A stretch of 64,000 nucleotides of DNA, taken from Bellilinea sp040754815. GTDB taxonomy: Bacteria; Chloroflexota; Anaerolineae; Anaerolineales; Anaerolineaceae. The position numbers and the translations under genes were made by a program. Of this stretch, positions 17,386 to 26,263 are shown piece by piece. Position 1 is the stretch's first letter; the number at the start of each line of letters is the position of its first letter. The notes under the pieces are model-generated. The model had not been told where the DNA came from and made no database searches. It saw only the letters and a program-made list of their open reading frames with translations. The stretch is from contig JBFMBX010000001.1 in NCBI GenBank assembly GCA_040754815.1, positions 186,001 through 250,000 on the forward strand. The letters run 5' to 3'.

Positions 17386-18414
17386 TTACTTGTAGAAGGG
17401 AGCATTAATGAACTCAACACTGACCAGCTCTTGAGGGTAAATTCCCATTTTTTCAAAGTGTTCAACGATGGATTCATATACTGTCAGTTTTTGTTCAAAA
17501 TTCTCCAGATTCTTGCCGATATAGACTTCCCAACCGCGTGGATCCTGCCACCCTAATCCATAAATAGAATTATAGACCAGGTCGGATTCAGGGGACAAGC
17601 GAAAAACGAGGTCATTTATCGCATTCAACAGCTGCTTATCCACCTGTTGTCCCCAAAACGCGGTTGTTGATGAGTCCGCCAGAGCCTTTTCTTCGTTCTC
17701 TTTGGGCTTCTCCTGCACAGCTGCAAGCGGTGGAGTTATGTTCGACTCGATCCTCATTAATCCTTCCACCTCACCGCGCGGCGGTAAGATGACTCCCTCC
17801 GCATCCAGCCAGAAGCCCTGACCGCCATTGTCCCACCAGAACAATGGTTTGCGCTCGACGACCTTGATGTTGACCTCAGCCGGCAGGCCAACCTGAATAT
17901 CAATGGAAGCCAGCTCGGGAAAGGCAGTAGAAAGGCTTTCTTTCGCCGCAGCGGGATCAAATTCGACGATCTGGCTACCTTCCAGCCGAAGAACCGCCTC
18001 GAAATCCGAATAAGTGAGTTGCTGCACGCCGCTTACTTTGAATGTTTTAACCTCAAACTGGTCACTGAAGCCAAGCATGTAGAGCGCCAGCAGGCAAAAG
18101 ATGACCAACGCTCCAGAAAGCAAACGCGTGCCCGGTTTAATCAGCGGAATGGCAGGCAGCCGAACTTCCGCTCCACTCGACCCAAGGGGGTAGTAAAACT
18201 GCCTTCTCACCCGCATGGGCGGAATTTTCCTCAGCGGCACGCTGGTACTTGCCTGATACCCTCTCAGTAAAATCGGAGGGCTTTGTTTCGAACTCGCCGC
18301 CGATTTTGGAGAGACCGTTTTGCGGGGGGCAGTGGTGCGATTGGAGGATTTTTGCGCCCGTCTCTGGCGCAATTGCTCGGCACGGTTTAATGTAGATGTC
18401 GTATTCACCCTCAT
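17386..18414 (-). CDS. ftsQ: FtsQ/DivIB-type division protein with long basic N-terminus
   Basis: A 342-residue bitopic division protein. An unusually long Arg/Lys/Ser-rich cytoplasmic N-terminus (residues 1-97) precedes one membrane span at about 98-116. A POTRA domain (about 121-190, with FKVSGVQQLTYSDF) and the FtsQ/DivIB beta domain follow. A Pro/Glu/Lys-rich insertion lies near 225-255. FtsQ links early and late division proteins and controls septal peptidoglycan synthesis by FtsW/FtsI. Its ATG overlaps the ddl stop by four bases (ATGA), with AAGGAGG immediately before, and its stop overlaps the upstream ATG of ftsA. Typical FtsQ proteins are near 250-280 residues, so the extra length is in the N-terminus and the insertion. 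Confidence 0.88.
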   Translation of the reverse strand: MRVNTTSTLNRAEQLRQRRAQKSSNRTTAPRKTVSPKSAASSKQSPPILLRGYQASTSVPLRKIPPMRVRRQFYYPLGSSGAEVRLPAIPLIKPGTRLLSGALVIFCLLALYMLGFSDQFEVKTFKVSGVQQLTYSDFEAVLRLEGSQIVEFDPAAAKESLSTAFPELASIDIQVGLPAEVNIKVVERKPLFWWDNGGQGFWLDAEGVILPPRGEVEGLMRIESNITPPLAAVQEKPKENEEKALADSSTTAFWGQQVDKQLLNAINDLVFRLSPESDLVYNSIYGLGWQDPRGWEVYIGKNLENFEQKLTVYESIVEHFEKMGIYPQELVSVEFINAPFYK

Positions 18415-19520
18415 CCCTCCTTCCGATAACTAAACTCTGTCCGGTCTCGTTCTGCTTTGCGTTCCTCCGCCAGTTCGATCAACCGCTCTAATAAGGCGGG
18501 GTAAGGCAGACCGCTCGCTTCCCAGAGTTTAGGATACATGCTGATGTTGGTAAAACCGGGAATGGTATTGACCTCGCTGACATAAATCTTGCCGCTTTCC
18601 CGATCCAGCAAAAAGTCAACCCGCGCCATGCCGGCGCAATCAATTGCCCGGTAGGTTTCAATCGCTATTCGTTGAATTTCTTCCCGTTCTTCAACCGTGA
18701 GCGGCGCAGGGATCAGCAACTCCGATGTATCCGAAAGATACTTTGCCGAATAGGTGTAAAAATCTTCACCCGGCACCACCTCACCCGGCAGGGAAGCGAT
18801 CGGCTCATCATTACCCAGCACACTCACTTCAATCTCGCGCGGTTTTTCCAGCCCTTGTTCAACAATAATCCGCCGGTCATAACGAGCCGCCTCATACAAT
18901 CCCTCAATCAGATCTGAACGGCTGCGGCATTTCGTAATCCCTACGGAGGAACCCAGATTGGCCGGCTTTATAAAAATTGGATAAGGAAACGCCGCCTCAA
19001 TTTTTTGCATCACCGCTTCCGCGTTTTGTTCCACCTGCCGGCGGGTGAACAATTTATAGTCCAAAACCGGCAGGTTACTGGCCCGCAAAACCATCTTGAA
19101 CAAACCCTTATCCATTCCCACCGAAGAAGCCAGCACACCACCGCCCACATATGCAATACCAATCAATTCCAGAAATCCCTGCAAGGTGCCGTCCTCACCA
19201 AATGTGCCGTGTAAAACGGGGAAAATCACATCCAGATTGATAAACGGCTCGAAGTTCTCCTTATCAATTCGATAAAGGATATGATTCCCGGCTTCCGGCA
19301 GCATGCCTACCGGTTGAAGATGCCGGGTTTGCCCGTTCTGAAAAGCCGAGAGTGCATCTTCGCCCGTTAACCACCGACCGTCCTTGGTAATTCCGATCTG
19401 AATCACGCGGTACTTTGCAGGGTTGAGATTGGCGATAATGGATCGAGCCGAAAGCAGAGAAACCTCATGCTCACCGGAACGACCGCCAAAAATCACGCCA
19501 ACCGTTTTTACCTCAGTCAT
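18411..19520 (-). CDS. ddl: D-alanine--D-alanine ligase
   Basis: A 369-residue ATP-grasp ligase that joins two D-alanines for the peptidoglycan precursor tail. GGRSGEHEVSLLSARSI is the N-terminal substrate motif, and HGTFGEDGTLQGFLEL binds D-Ala. PANLGSSVGI is in the ATP-grasp core, and DRESGKIYVSEVNTIPGFT carries the metal-binding Glu and Asn. The size matches the longer DdlA-like form. GGAG is seven bases before the ATG, which overlaps the murB stop (ATGA). Its presence inside the dcw cluster is common. Confidence 0.96.
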   Translation of the reverse strand: MTEVKTVGVIFGGRSGEHEVSLLSARSIIANLNPAKYRVIQIGITKDGRWLTGEDALSAFQNGQTRHLQPVGMLPEAGNHILYRIDKENFEPFINLDVIFPVLHGTFGEDGTLQGFLELIGIAYVGGGVLASSVGMDKGLFKMVLRASNLPVLDYKLFTRRQVEQNAEAVMQKIEAAFPYPIFIKPANLGSSVGITKCRSRSDLIEGLYEAARYDRRIIVEQGLEKPREIEVSVLGNDEPIASLPGEVVPGEDFYTYSAKYLSDTSELLIPAPLTVEEREEIQRIAIETYRAIDCAGMARVDFLLDRESGKIYVSEVNTIPGFTNISMYPKLWEASGLPYPALLERLIELAEERKAERDRTEFSYRKEG

Positions 19521-20482
19521 CTGGTTACTCCATAAGCATTAATATCTTCGTTGTTCCAATCACCTATTAATTCCACTTCCAGTTCCAGCAGGACGCCAAA
19601 CTTTTCCAACACAGCCTGACGAACTTTTTCAATCAATTGCCGATAATCGCTGGCCGTTGCATCTTCGGTGTTGACAAAGAAATTAGCGTGTACCGGACTG
19701 ACCTGCACTCCACCAACCTTCAAACCCTTCAACCCCGCCGCTTCAATCAGCCGGCCGGCGTAATCGCCGGGGGGATTTTTGAACATTGAGCCTAAACTGG
19801 CTCCCGCCGGCTGAGTTTGCTTGCGTCGTGCGGTGAATTCTTCCATCTTTTCCTTCACGGCTTCGGGAGTACTTCTTTCCAATTTCAAAGTGGCCGAGAG
19901 AATTACGGCTTTCGTGCCGCTTCGTTTCAAAACACTGCTGCGATATTCGTAGGAAAATTTCTCAACCGGCCATGTTTGCTTACCTTCGATGGGGTGCAAG
20001 ATTTCTGCCATCAACAGGTTGCCTTGAATATCTCCACCGAACGCACCGGCATTTCCGTAAATAGCACCGCCCAGTGAACCGGGCACAGTATTGGCCCATT
20101 CCAGACCACTCAGGCCGCGCAATGCCGCCTGCCGGGCAATCATACCGAGGTTTGCTCCCGATTCGGCCCATGCGGTTGGCGGTTCAGTTTGTGCGTGGAT
20201 TTTGATCGTATGCGCCCGATTGAGCAGTACCACGCCGCGGTAACCCTCATCACTGACCAGCACATTTGCGCCGCTGCCCAGAATGATGAACGGCACTTTC
20301 AACTCCCACAAGGTGCTGACTGCCTTTTCCAGTTCGCCGGCGCTGTTGACCACCAGCAACGCATCTGCCGGGCCGCCAACCCGCGCGGCGGTGTAATTCG
20401 CCAGCCGCACGTTTTCTTGCAGCCTTGCACCGAATTGCTCGCGCAATTCTTTCATCGGGAGATGGGTTGCCGTCAGGTTCAC
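19517..20482 (-). CDS. murB: UDP-N-acetylenolpyruvoylglucosamine reductase
   Basis: A 321-residue FAD enzyme that reduces UDP-GlcNAc-enolpyruvate to UDP-MurNAc with NADPH. ARVGGPADALLVV and ILGSGANVLVSDEGY are the FAD-binding loops. YEYRSSVLK contains the catalytic-region Tyr and Arg typical of type II MurB, and PAGASLGSMFKNP contains the serine that protonates the enol. Translation starts at a GTG (20482), with AGGAGG eight bases upstream. It lies 11 bases after the small ORF that separates it from murC. Confidence 0.96.
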   Translation of the reverse strand: MNLTATHLPMKELREQFGARLQENVRLANYTAARVGGPADALLVVNSAGELEKAVSTLWELKVPFIILGSGANVLVSDEGYRGVVLLNRAHTIKIHAQTEPPTAWAESGANLGMIARQAALRGLSGLEWANTVPGSLGGAIYGNAGAFGGDIQGNLLMAEILHPIEGKQTWPVEKFSYEYRSSVLKRSGTKAVILSATLKLERSTPEAVKEKMEEFTARRKQTQPAGASLGSMFKNPPGDYAGRLIEAAGLKGLKVGGVQVSPVHANFFVNTEDATASDYRQLIEKVRQAVLEKFGVLLELEVELIGDWNNEDINAYGVTR

Positions 20483-20493
20483 TCGATAGCCTC

Positions 20494-20688
20494 CTAAAGA
20501 GCCTTGATTGCTTCAATCAGCCGGTTGAGCAAATCTTCACGATTGGGGTCTGCCACCGGCGGACGCGAGGTCAAACACTGCCGCTGAGGACGCCCTTCCC
20601 CCCGCCCATGCGGTTCTGCCACTTCCAACCGCAGTGTCGGAGAGACCGAAACGGACGAAGAATAGGTGTGATTTTTCGGATCAGACAT
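20494..20688 (-). CDS. Small unidentified protein between murC and murB
   Basis: A 64-codon ORF that I do not recognise. Its ATG overlaps the murC stop by eight bases (ATGTCTGA) and has GGAG seven bases upstream; its TAG stop precedes the murB ribosome site. Such tight packing argues that it is translated. The product begins with a polar Ser/Thr-rich segment, has a Gly/Arg/Pro-rich middle and one Cys, and ends in an amphipathic helix, NREDLLNRLIEAIKAL. It is hydrophilic with no membrane segment or signal. The C-terminal helix could mediate binding to a neighbour, but that is a guess. Confidence 0.6.
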   Translation of the reverse strand: MSDPKNHTYSSSVSVSPTLRLEVAEPHGRGEGRPQRQCLTSRPPVADPNREDLLNRLIEAIKAL

Positions 20689-22072
20689 CTGCCAACTCCT
20701 TTTCTTTTAAGGCCGAAAAAACCTGTGCGCTGACTTGATCGGCATCACCCGCCGAAAGTACCAGAAGCACATCATTTTTCTTCAAATTTTCAAGCAGGAA
20801 AGCACTTACATCCTTCAAGGAAGGAATAAATCTCACCGAAGGATGAGTCATTCGGGAAACCACCTGAGAGGCTGAAAATCCCTCGTTTTTCTCGCGCGCA
20901 GCGTAAATTTCGGTTACAACCACTTCATCTGCCATCTGAAAGGCATGGGTAAAAGCATCCATCAAAGTAAGTGTACGGGAATAGGTATGCGGCTGCCACA
21001 CCGCCCAGATGCGCCGCTGCGGGTAGCGCATTCTCGCCGCCGAAAGAGTGGCATTCACTTCGGTGGGATGATGGGCATAATCATCCACAACAATCACACC
21101 ACCCGCCTCGCCCAACACATCAAACCGCCTGCCGGTACCGCGAAACTCTGCCAATGCCTGCGCCGCCTTATCCAACGAAAGCCCTAACCGATACACCGCC
21201 GTTAGCACCGCCGCGGCATTCATCACATTATGGATGCCCGGCACTTGCAAACCTGTGCGAATGCTTTGAGGGCTGTCATCATCTGCCGTGAACGTAACCT
21301 GAAAATTGCAACCGCCTTTATCGTTGACCCCTGAGAAGGTAACTTGAGCCTCGGCTTTGGTCTGTTGGGCGTAATTCAGGCAATACCCGCCCTGCTTGCG
21401 GAATTCTTCTGCCAGCAAACCGGCATACGGGTTATCCACGTTGGCAATCAGCGTGCCGCCGTCCTTAATCTGCCCGATGAATCGGCGAAAGGCATCCAGG
21501 TAACTCTCCGGAGTCGGGAAGAAATCGGGGTGGTCATGTTCCACTGTGGTCAGCAGGATCATCGCCGGCCTCAGGCCGAGGAACATATTGTCGTACTCAT
21601 CGGCTTCAATAACAAACCACTCCCCTGCTCCCGCATGGGCATTTCGCTGCAGGTTTTTGGAAACACCCCCGATCAGGTAAGAAGGGTCGAAGCCAAGTTG
21701 AGTAAGCACCCATGCCAGCATGGCAGTGGTGGTGGTTTTACCGTGTGTACCGGCAATTGCCAGAACTTTCTGCCCTTCGGTCATCTGTCCCAAAAATTCC
21801 TGCCGCTTCACGACGGGTATCCCCGCTTGCAAAGCCGCCTGTACTTCCGGGTTTTCTGCCGGCACAGCCGAAGAACGCACCACAAGATCAGCCCCGCGAA
21901 CATGAGCCGGGTCATGGCCGGCATAAACGGTAATTCCCTCTTTCAGCAATTGGGCAGCCAGCGGCGAAAGCACCCGGTCGGAACCACTGACCCGATACCC
22001 CTTCTCCTTCAAGAAGAGGGCTATTGCCGAAAGGCCGCTGCCACCAATTCCAATCAAATGCACGTGTTTCAT
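20681..22072 (-). CDS. murC: UDP-N-acetylmuramate--L-alanine ligase
   Basis: A 463-residue Mur ligase that adds L-alanine to UDP-MurNAc, the first peptide step of cell-wall precursor synthesis. HVHLIGIGGSGLSAIALFL is the N-terminal UDP-substrate Rossmann loop, AGTHGKTTTTAMLAWVL the ATP loop, and VVDDYAHHPTEVNATLSA the C-terminal-domain motif. The reading frame stays open upstream to 22279, but the ATG at 22072 is the MurC start by homology and overlaps the stop of the CvpA-like gene as TGATG. The long upstream extension is an out-of-frame shadow of that gene. Confidence 0.97.
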   Translation of the reverse strand: MKHVHLIGIGGSGLSAIALFLKEKGYRVSGSDRVLSPLAAQLLKEGITVYAGHDPAHVRGADLVVRSSAVPAENPEVQAALQAGIPVVKRQEFLGQMTEGQKVLAIAGTHGKTTTTAMLAWVLTQLGFDPSYLIGGVSKNLQRNAHAGAGEWFVIEADEYDNMFLGLRPAMILLTTVEHDHPDFFPTPESYLDAFRRFIGQIKDGGTLIANVDNPYAGLLAEEFRKQGGYCLNYAQQTKAEAQVTFSGVNDKGGCNFQVTFTADDDSPQSIRTGLQVPGIHNVMNAAAVLTAVYRLGLSLDKAAQALAEFRGTGRRFDVLGEAGGVIVVDDYAHHPTEVNATLSAARMRYPQRRIWAVWQPHTYSRTLTLMDAFTHAFQMADEVVVTEIYAAREKNEGFSASQVVSRMTHPSVRFIPSLKDVSAFLLENLKKNDVLLVLSAGDADQVSAQVFSALKEKELADV

Positions 22073-22620
22073 CAGATAAACACCACCAGAATAAAGACAA
22101 AAGCAATTGCCACCGCAAAGTAGATGATCGGTGTGCCTGTTTCGGCCATCAACCACTCGGGCGGCAACAGGTTGATCAAACGCAAGGCTTCCTGCCCCAT
22201 CGGCGTGTTCGGATCGGGTGCCAGTATGATCGGGAAGGGATAACCGGCGTTGTGCAAAAACCACCACAGCGTCCCCCACACCATAAAACCATTCACCGCG
22301 CCGAGGAAGAAGCCCAGTAAAATATCCTGCAAGTGTTCTCGTGCAAACTTTCCGGTTTGGGCAATGCGAGGAAGATTGGGAGTTTGATAACCAAAGAAAA
22401 CCAGAGAAAGCAAGACAATTGAGCGCATCCAGAAGAGCGTTTGGGGAGAATTTTCTCTCAAAACCCGAATAAAAGGCACAAATCTTTCCAGTACGGTTAC
22501 GATAAACATCGCCAAAACAACGGCAAAAGTTACCAAAAGCTCCCGCGCCCAGCCGCGTACTCCGCCCACCAGCGCAAACAAGATCACCAGCATCCAGAAG
22601 ACAACATTCAGACTTACCAT
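22072..22620 (-). CDS. CvpA-like membrane protein inside the dcw cluster
   Basis: A 182-residue membrane protein with about five hydrophobic segments. The first part, with FWMLVILFALVGGVRGWARELLV, resembles the CvpA (colicin V production) family, where an N-terminal span is followed by a Gly-Arg-Gly/Trp turn. CvpA-type proteins are poorly understood and have been linked to envelope integrity. The ATG overlaps the murG stop by seven bases, and its own stop overlaps the murC start, so it is translationally coupled on both sides. A membrane protein here is not part of the classical dcw set. Family assignment is moderate. Confidence 0.65.
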   Translation of the reverse strand: MVSLNVVFWMLVILFALVGGVRGWARELLVTFAVVLAMFIVTVLERFVPFIRVLRENSPQTLFWMRSIVLLSLVFFGYQTPNLPRIAQTGKFAREHLQDILLGFFLGAVNGFMVWGTLWWFLHNAGYPFPIILAPDPNTPMGQEALRLINLLPPEWLMAETGTPIIYFAVAIAFVFILVVFI

Positions 22621-23729
22621 GTGGTTACCCTGCCTTTCCGTGCCGGAGTGTGCGCCAGTTCTCGCAGCAACTGGGCAATTTTTTCTGCCGCCTGCGGTTG
22701 GGCCAGTCCGGACATCGCTTTGCGCATCTCAGCAAGACGGTTGTTATCAGCAATCAACTCGCTCACTACCGAAAGCAGTTCGGAGCTTAAGCGGTCATTC
22801 TCTACCACCACTGCTGCACCCCGCGAAGCAAGATATTGAGCATTTACTTTCTGATACCGCCACGCGTAGGGATACGGTACCAGAACGGCCGGTAAACCAA
22901 AATGAGGTAATTCACCCAAAGTGGAAGCCCCTGCCCGGCACACGGTTAAATCGGCTGCTGCCAGCACAGCGCCCATTTCCTCATGCAGATAGGGATAGGC
23001 GTGATAGCGGTTGATCAGTTCCGCCGGTAATTGGGATCGCCGGGCTTCGACCGTTTGCCAGTCCGCCTGGCCGGTCACATGTACCACCTGAGTTTTCATC
23101 AGCAAGGCGGGCAAAACCCTCCACAATGCCTCGTTGATACTGTGCGCGCCTTTACTGCCGCCAAAAACCAGCAGAAGTTTCTCATTGTCATCAATGCCAA
23201 GCCATGCCCGGCCGCTTCTTCGGTTCCATTGCATCAATTCCGGTCTGACCGGATAACCCGTAACCACCACACGTTTGTTTGGCGGGAAATATGCCCGCGA
23301 TTCTTCCGCCGTTACGGCAATGCAATCCGAAAAACGTGCCAGCGTTTTGAGCGCTAAACCCGGCTCAATATCCGGCACATAAAGCAAACTGTTTCTCGGA
23401 ATGCCCATCAATGCCATCGGCACGGCAACATAACCGCCGGTAAAGAAGAGAACATCCGGTTGAAATTCGCGCAAAATTCGGCGTGAAGCCAGCGTGCCCC
23501 GCCCCAAACGCAAAAGGTTACCGGGCAAAGCCCACAGGCCCACACCATGGACTCCGGCTGCGGGAATGCCGCGGAAGGGGATGTGCTGGCGGGAAATCAA
23601 ATCCCGTTCCATCCCATCCTCCCCTCCGACCCATAAAACGGGGCTGGCATCATCTCCGAGTGTGCGAAGAACGGTGAGCGCGGGATACACCCCGCCCCCC
23701 GTTCCCCCGGCGCAAATTAACAACCGCAC
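22614..23729 (-). CDS. murG: MurG: lipid II-forming GlcNAc transferase
   Basis: About 371 residues of the GT28 family, transferring GlcNAc to lipid I on the inner membrane face. The N-terminal glycine loop ICAGGTGGGVYPAL, GGYVAVPMAL, VVTGYPVR, LLVFGGSKGAHSIN and the donor-site CRAGASTLGELPHFGLPAVLVPYP follow in the expected order. I place the start at the GTG of VRLLICAGG (23729), with GGGAG eight bases upstream. An ATG at 23753 or 23771 is also in frame. Any of these starts lies inside ftsW, an overlap of at least 80 bases. Confidence 0.94.
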   Translation of the reverse strand: MRLLICAGGTGGGVYPALTVLRTLGDDASPVLWVGGEDGMERDLISRQHIPFRGIPAAGVHGVGLWALPGNLLRLGRGTLASRRILREFQPDVLFFTGGYVAVPMALMGIPRNSLLYVPDIEPGLALKTLARFSDCIAVTAEESRAYFPPNKRVVVTGYPVRPELMQWNRRSGRAWLGIDDNEKLLLVFGGSKGAHSINEALWRVLPALLMKTQVVHVTGQADWQTVEARRSQLPAELINRYHAYPYLHEEMGAVLAAADLTVCRAGASTLGELPHFGLPAVLVPYPYAWRYQKVNAQYLASRGAAVVVENDRLSSELLSVVSELIADNNRLAEMRKAMSGLAQPQAAEKIAQLLRELAHTPARKGRVTTW

Positions 23730-24900
23730 TGAATGCTCTCCCTTCTTCTTCATTCTTTTTTCGATTGGCAACCCTGCCCACCGAAAGGATTAATCCAATC
23801 GCCGCCATAGTCATGGTCAGGTTTGAACCGCCGGCACTGATCAACGGAAGGGCATTTCCCGAAATCGGGAAAACACTTACCATGACGCCCATGTTCAAAA
23901 CGGCTTCCAGCGTAATCCAAAACGTCAAACCGGCTGCCAGCAGACGCCCCTGCATATCCAGCGCTTTGCGGGCAATGCTCAAACCACGCCACATCAAAAC
24001 CATAAAAGCGATAACAACCGCTACCGCCCCGAACAGGCCGGTTTCTTCGGCAATCACGGCAAAAATGGAGTCGGTGTGTGAAACCGGCAGGGCAAATTTG
24101 GAAGATCCCCTTCCAATCCCCACCCCAAATACGCCGCCGCGAACAATGGATTCGATGGCACGCTTGATATGGTCGTGGGCATTAGCCGGATCCTGAATTG
24201 CAACCAGATACTGTTCGAACCGAAAACGTCCGGTATCGGAAACCAGCAGGAAAAGGGCACCGATTCCGCCGACGATTAACAAAATCAAGATGATCTGCCG
24301 CCAGTCCACACCGGCGAGGAAAAACATCATCCCACCCAGCACCAGAATGGTCAGGGTTGCACTCAAATCCGGCTGCAACATGATAAAACCGGCGGTTAAA
24401 CCGAGGATGGTGATCATGGGAATCAGACCAAAATGGATATTATTCAATACTTCTTGCTTGGAATGCAGCCAGAAGGCAAGGTAGATGACGATAACCAGTT
24501 TGGCCAGTTCTGAGGGCTGAACCGAACCGTTGAACAGAGTTCGGCGGGCATTGAACCGCACCTCGCCGAACAATGCAACCCAAATCAACAAAACGATCAT
24601 GACCAGAACCATGGGGATCAGCCACTTCTTCCAGCGCCGGTAATCCACATACATAAAGAACAGCGCCGCCCCAATCCCCACAAACACCCAGCGTAATTGG
24701 TTGAGGAAAAAGTAAGTAACCGGCTTTTCCGCCAGCATGGACGGCTGCCACGAAGCAGAATAAACCATCAAAACGCCAAAACCAAGCAGGAACATCACCA
24801 CCAGCACCAGCGGCACATCAATGCCAAGGCGTATCGGGCGAACCGAACTTTCGCCGCGCGGTGCCGCAATCCGAGAATTTACGACAGTTTGTTCACCCAT
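23650..24900 (-). CDS. ftsW: FtsW: septal peptidoglycan glycosyltransferase (SEDS family)
   Basis: A 416-residue polytopic membrane protein with about ten spans. SEDS-family marks are PSELAKLVIVIYLAFW, LQPDLSATLTILVLGGMMFFLAG, the VGIGRGSSKFALPVSHTDSIFAVIAEETG loop read in two parts with its catalytic Asp, and FPISGNALPLISAGGSN near the end. FtsW polymerises lipid II at the septum with FtsI. It begins within the last 22 bases of murD. After the last span it carries a basic tail of about 40 residues rich in Arg, Gly and Ser, most of which is encoded over the start of murG in another frame. Confidence 0.95.
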   Translation of the reverse strand: MGEQTVVNSRIAAPRGESSVRPIRLGIDVPLVLVVMFLLGFGVLMVYSASWQPSMLAEKPVTYFFLNQLRWVFVGIGAALFFMYVDYRRWKKWLIPMVLVMIVLLIWVALFGEVRFNARRTLFNGSVQPSELAKLVIVIYLAFWLHSKQEVLNNIHFGLIPMITILGLTAGFIMLQPDLSATLTILVLGGMMFFLAGVDWRQIILILLIVGGIGALFLLVSDTGRFRFEQYLVAIQDPANAHDHIKRAIESIVRGGVFGVGIGRGSSKFALPVSHTDSIFAVIAEETGLFGAVAVVIAFMVLMWRGLSIARKALDMQGRLLAAGLTFWITLEAVLNMGVMVSVFPISGNALPLISAGGSNLTMTMAAIGLILSVGRVANRKKNEEEGRAFSAVVNLRRGNGGRGVSRAHRSSHTRR

Positions 24901-26261
24901 AAACGGAAGGCCTCCCCTCTCTCTTCAAAATCTTTGAAAGCGTCAAAACTGGTACAACCCGGCGAAAGCAGCACCACATCGCCGGCTTCCGCCACCGCAG
25001 CAGCCGCCTGAACGGCTTCTTCAAGGCGATCACAGCGGGTGATGGTAAAGGGGCGCGTGCCGGCAGAAACCGGTCCAATCGCCCGTTGAATTTTTTCAGC
25101 CGCCTCGCCGAACAATACCACATGATCAACCCGTGCATGGATATCGTCTGCCAGTTCATCCCACGGCAGGTGTTTGTCCCTTCCTCCCAGCAACAGAACG
25201 ATGGGCTCGTCAAAAGCGCGCAGCGCAGCCCGCACCCGCTCCGGCGCAGTGGCAATCGAATCGTTGTACCATTCCACACCACGCCAGCTACGCACATGTT
25301 CTAGACGGTGAGCCACACCCCGAAAGCCCTGCACACCGGCCCTAACGGCCTGCGCCGGAAAACCGGCTGCCAGTCCAACCGCACAGGCTGCCAGCACATT
25401 CAAACGGTTATGCTCACCGCGCAATAGAATTTCGCTCACGTTCAAAATCGGCATGACTCGGCCTTCTTCCTGCCAGCAAATTTCACCCTCTTCAAGGAAG
25501 GTGCCACTCAGGCCAGCAGCCGGGCGTACAAAACCAAAGGTAACCAGCCGGCCTTTCACCCGATTCCGCAGCCCCCACGAATCAGTATCCTCCCGGTTTA
25601 ACACCGCCACATCTCGCTGACTCTGAAAATCTACCATCCTCGCTTTGGCGGCAGTATAAGCCTCCATCGTTTTATGCCGGTCAAGGTGATTGGGGGTAAT
25701 GTTCAAAACTGCCCCCACATGAGGAGAAGTGGTCATCAACTCCAGCTGAAAACTGGAAAGTTCCAATACAACGACATCTTGAGGTTGAATTTCATCCAGA
25801 TATTCGATCAGCGGGTTTCCGATGTTGCCTCCCACCCACGCCTTTTGAGGCGGCTGAACAGCAGCCTGTGCCATTCTCCCCACCAACGTTGTGGTCGTAG
25901 TCTTGCCCGCCGAGCCGGTAATGCCAATCACCGGGCAATTCACCTCTTCCATGAATACCTGAGAATCGTTCGAAAGAGGAACACCGCGCCGCACGGCTTC
26001 GACCAGCAGGGGTATATCCAGCGGCACGCCGCCGGAAACGAACACCACATCGGCCTCATCCAGCAAGTCCAGCGGGTGGCCGCCCGTCCGCCAGAGGATA
26101 TTCAATCCTTGCAGCGCTTGCATTTCGGCCTGCAATTGCTCCGGCGGGCGCTGGTCGTTCAAAATCACCCGCGCACCCTTACCGGCTAAAAAGCGGCTCA
26201 ACGCCAGTCCCTGCCGGGCTGCTCCAATCACCAAAGCGCGGAGATTCTGCCAGTTTCTCAT
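24879..26261 (-). CDS. murD: UDP-N-acetylmuramoyl-L-alanine--D-glutamate ligase
   Basis: About 460 residues. This Mur ligase adds D-glutamate. ALVIGAARQGLALSRFLAG is the N-terminal Rossmann loop, ITGSAGKTTTTTLVGRM the ATP site, ITPNHLDRHKTMEAYTAAK the central-domain signature with catalytic His, and NDSIATAPERVRAALRAF together with LLLGGRDKHLPW mark the C-terminal domain. The ATG at 26261 is preferred over a GTG two codons earlier (26267) that overlaps the mraY stop. Either is consistent with coupling. Confidence 0.96.
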   Translation of the reverse strand: MRNWQNLRALVIGAARQGLALSRFLAGKGARVILNDQRPPEQLQAEMQALQGLNILWRTGGHPLDLLDEADVVFVSGGVPLDIPLLVEAVRRGVPLSNDSQVFMEEVNCPVIGITGSAGKTTTTTLVGRMAQAAVQPPQKAWVGGNIGNPLIEYLDEIQPQDVVVLELSSFQLELMTTSPHVGAVLNITPNHLDRHKTMEAYTAAKARMVDFQSQRDVAVLNREDTDSWGLRNRVKGRLVTFGFVRPAAGLSGTFLEEGEICWQEEGRVMPILNVSEILLRGEHNRLNVLAACAVGLAAGFPAQAVRAGVQGFRGVAHRLEHVRSWRGVEWYNDSIATAPERVRAALRAFDEPIVLLLGGRDKHLPWDELADDIHARVDHVVLFGEAAEKIQRAIGPVSAGTRPFTITRCDRLEEAVQAAAAVAEAGDVVLLSPGCTSFDAFKDFEERGEAFRLWVNKLS

Positions 26262-26263
26262 CT

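Noticed and set aside
23650..23771. ftsW/murG overlap as proof of a pseudogene
   Set aside because: Both proteins keep all catalytic motifs; the overlap affects only the FtsW tail, so both genes are considered intact.
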